The notes below the pieces were generated by a model. The model saw only the letters and a program-made list of their open reading frames with translations. It was not told the DNA's origin and did no database searches. Below are positions 5,663-7,159 of a stretch of DNA of 7,159 nt, piece after piece. Both the position numbers and the translations under genes were made by a program. This stretch comes from Ruminococcaceae bacterium UBA866. Lineage in GTDB: Bacteria > Bacillota > Clostridia > Oscillospirales > Ruminococcaceae. The stretch spans positions 42,388-49,546 of the forward strand of contig DBGA01000027.1 in the NCBI GenBank assembly GCA_002295325.1. Reading direction: 5' to 3'. Every line of letters starts with the position of its first letter. The first letter of the stretch is position 1.

Positions 5663-5699
5663 TTGTGTAGGGAGCGTTCACAGACCGTTCCCTACACAA
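5663..5699. repeat. Palindromic repeat-like element between hisI and hisE
   Basis: The 37-base element has perfect 11-bp outer arms, TTGTGTAGGGA (5663-5673) and TCCCTACACAA (5689-5699), with further inner pairing interrupted by two mismatches and a 3-base loop. The GC-rich core with TGTAGGG/CCCTACA ends resembles, from memory, the dispersed intergenic palindromes seen in many Clostridia genomes. It could also act as an mRNA structure that lowers hisE expression. Only one copy lies in this window. Confidence 0.5.
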
Positions 5700-5714
5700 A
5701 TATTTATTCAAATA

Positions 5715-6029
5715 CTATAGTACCTTCTTAAAAAAACAAGTTTTGTTGCCCGTATGGCAAGCTACGCCTGTCTGTTTCACACGAATAAGCAAGGTATCAT
5801 CATCGCAATCAGCCATAATTGACATTACCCTTTGAGTATGCCCACTCGTAGCACCCTTGTTCCACAGCTCATTCCTTGAGCGAGAATAAAACCAAGTGTA
5901 GCCTGTATCAAGTGTTTTTTGCATACTTTCTTTATTCATATAGGCTAGCATTAGCACCTCATTGGTATCATCATCTGTGATAATCGCAGGAATTAGCTCT
6001 GCCTTTAAAAAATAGCTATCTAAATTCAT
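5715..6029 (-). CDS. hisI: Phosphoribosyl-AMP cyclohydrolase
   Basis: Opens the adenine ring of phosphoribosyl-AMP to give ProFAR, the third step of histidine synthesis; a cytosolic zinc and magnesium enzyme. 104 residues, the length of a free-standing HisI without the HisE domain. Visible signatures: [17 protein letters not shown] (48-64), the Mg-binding D74-C-D76-D-D78 cluster, and the zinc-binding cysteines C75, C91 (in ACHTG) and C98. The ATG at 6029 lies 4 bases after the hisF stop, with AAGGA inside the end of hisF as ribosome site, so translation is probably coupled. The stop is TAG at 5715-5717. Confidence 0.97.
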   Translation of the reverse strand: MNLDSYFLKAELIPAIITDDDTNEVLMLAYMNKESMQKTLDTGYTWFYSRSRNELWNKGATSGHTQRVMSIMADCDDDTLLIRVKQTGVACHTGNKTCFFKKVL

Positions 6030-6033
6030 AGGG

Positions 6034-6789
6034 TCACATCCTTGTAGGAATATTGTGTTCTTTCAAATGCTCTTTCACTTGTTTTACTGTCAATTCTTTG
6101 TAGTGAAAAAGCGACGCAGCAAGTGCCGCATCTGCTCCGGATTGCTCAAAAACTTCGCTGAAATGTTCTAGCTTTCCACAACCACCAGAGGCAATTACTG
6201 GGATATTCACCACGTTGCATACCGCATTGAGCAGTTCAATGTCAAAACCAGCCTTTGTTCCGTCAGCGTCCATTGAAGTCAACAGAATTTCACCCGCACC
6301 AAGCTCACAAACTTTTTTTGCCCATTGGGTCGCATCAAGCCCTGTATCCACTCGCCCACCATTTACCACAACATGAAAACTGCCATCGATACGCTTTGCA
6401 TCAATAGCCACAACCACGCATTGGCTTCCGAATTTGTCAGCAGCATCGGCGATTAGCTGTGGATTTTTCACCGCAGAGGAATTGATTGAAATTTTATCTG
6501 CACCCGCACGCAATAACTCACGAAAATCATCTGTAGTGCGAATTCCGCCACCAACAGTTAGTGGTACAAACACCTGCTTTGCAGTATTTCGTACAACGTC
6601 AATGATAGTACCCCTATCCTCGTTTGTTGCAGTGATATCTAAGAAAACAATCTCATCTGCACCCTGCTCGTTGTATGCTTTTGCACACTCAACAGGGTCA
6701 CCAACATCTTTTAATCCAACAAAATTGATTCCTTTAACAACCCTGCCGTTTTTCACATCAAGACAGGGGATAATTCTTTTTGATAACAA
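6034..6789 (-). CDS. hisF: Imidazole glycerol phosphate synthase, cyclase subunit
   Basis: With the glutaminase HisH it converts PRFAR and ammonia to imidazole glycerol phosphate and AICAR; cytosolic heterodimer. 251 residues, a (beta/alpha)8 barrel of normal length. The two catalytic aspartates are in place: D11 in [13 protein letters not shown] and D130 in [10 protein letters not shown]. Phosphate-binding and loop motifs are also present: FLDITAT (49-55), TVGGGIR (78-84), [13 protein letters not shown] (171-183) and ASGGCGK (200-206). The start is a TTG at 6787-6789, only 2 bases after the hisA stop, with AGAGGTGA at the hisA end as ribosome site; the N-terminus [11 protein letters not shown] fits the family exactly. 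HisH should be upstream outside the window. Confidence 0.98.
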   Translation of the reverse strand: MLSKRIIPCLDVKNGRVVKGINFVGLKDVGDPVECAKAYNEQGADEIVFLDITATNEDRGTIIDVVRNTAKQVFVPLTVGGGIRTTDDFRELLRAGADKISINSSAVKNPQLIADAADKFGSQCVVVAIDAKRIDGSFHVVVNGGRVDTGLDATQWAKKVCELGAGEILLTSMDADGTKAGFDIELLNAVCNVVNIPVIASGGCGKLEHFSEVFEQSGADAALAASLFHYKELTVKQVKEHLKEHNIPTRM

Positions 6790-6791
6790 TT

Positions 6792-7159
6792 CTATTCACC
6801 TCTTGCAACTGATAGTGCCTCTTTCAGGTCAAGTGTTTTTTTGTAGATTGATTTGCCACAAATTGCACCGTAAAGGCCAAGTTTTTTAATCGCCTTGATA
6901 TCCTCAATATTGCTAATTCCACCCGATGCAATGATGTTTAGCTTAACAGCATCATTAATCCTTTTAAGCTCCATTAGGTTTGGTCCTTGAAGCGTACCGT
7001 CCTTAGAAATATCGGTGTAGACAATGTGGTAAACACCAATTTCTTGCATCTCACGAGCAAGCATAAGATAGTTAACTTTGCTTTGTGAAAGCCAACCCTC
7101 TGTTTGGGCAATACCATTTTTAGCATCAATTCCGACAATAATTCTATCGCCATAATCAC
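6792..7159 (-). CDS. hisA: ProFAR isomerase, C-terminal half (cut by window edge)
   Basis: Isomerises ProFAR to PRFAR by an Amadori rearrangement, the fourth step of histidine synthesis; cytosolic. 121 codons are present, roughly half of the usual ~240-residue (beta/alpha)8 barrel; the 5' half is beyond the right edge. In frame from 7157 the reading starts [22 protein letters not shown]; the Asp in GIDAKNG is at the place of the catalytic Asp130 of the related HisF. Then come [16 protein letters not shown], with the conserved TDIxxDG loop, and [13 protein letters not shown] and GAICGKSIY, the phosphate-binding half-barrel. The frame is open to the edge, so the internal ATG at 7064 is not a start. 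The stop TAG is 2 bases before the hisF TTG. Confidence 0.96.
   Translation of the reverse strand, partial: DYGDRIIVGIDAKNGIAQTEGWLSQSKVNYLMLAREMQEIGVYHIVYTDISKDGTLQGPNLMELKRINDAVKLNIIASGGISNIEDIKAIKKLGLYGAICGKSIYKKTLDLKEALSVARGE

Noticed and set aside
6974..7159. Open reading frame on the minus strand reaching the right edge
   Set aside because: It is in another frame over hisA, whose own frame encodes recognisable HisA motifs to the edge.

Overview
The window is a run of ordinary amino-acid biosynthesis genes, all on the minus strand, so transcription goes from high to low coordinates. Nine protein genes are supported, two of them cut by the window edges. In transcription order they are hisA (3' part), hisF, hisI, hisE, an AGCS-family sodium:amino-acid symporter, an ACT-domain protein of the UPF0735/PheB-like type, hom, thrB and lysC (5' part). 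AT-rich DNA, strong purine-rich Shine-Dalgarno sites, TTG use at hisF, separate hisI and hisE genes, and the order ACT protein-hom-thrB-lysC all suggest a low-GC Gram-positive bacterium of the Clostridia, perhaps a gut Oscillospiraceae/Ruminococcaceae relative. That placement is inferred from gene order and protein style; no search was possible.

Right part (5300-7159): the distal end of a histidine operon. hisA, hisF and hisI are nearly abutting (2 and 4 bases apart) and clearly co-transcribed. hisE follows after 85 bases that hold a palindromic repeat-like element. A perfect 12-bp stem-loop follows hisE and probably marks the operon end.

Middle (3825-5299): one AGCS symporter gene, preceded by a nested inverted repeat whose inner arm runs into its ribosome binding site. 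It lies between the histidine and threonine genes and is probably its own unit or a weak read-through member.

Left part (1-3752): an aspartate-pathway cluster. A good sigma-A-type promoter (extended -10, 17-bp spacer) at 3724-3752 precedes the ACT-domain gene. hom and thrB follow with gaps of 104 and 118 bases, each holding AT-rich hairpins, then lysC after a 184-base gap with its own weak promoter candidate and three related direct repeats. LysC makes aspartyl phosphate, Hom makes homoserine, and ThrB phosphorylates homoserine for threonine synthase, which is not in this window.

I see no previously undescribed multi-gene system. The points worth a second look are non-coding: a hairpin between the thrB ribosome binding site and its start codon, a near-identical small palindrome beside the lysC ribosome binding site, the repeats in the lysC leader, the nested inverted repeat before the symporter, and the palindromic element between hisI and hisE. 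No gene-free stretch exceeds 300 bases.
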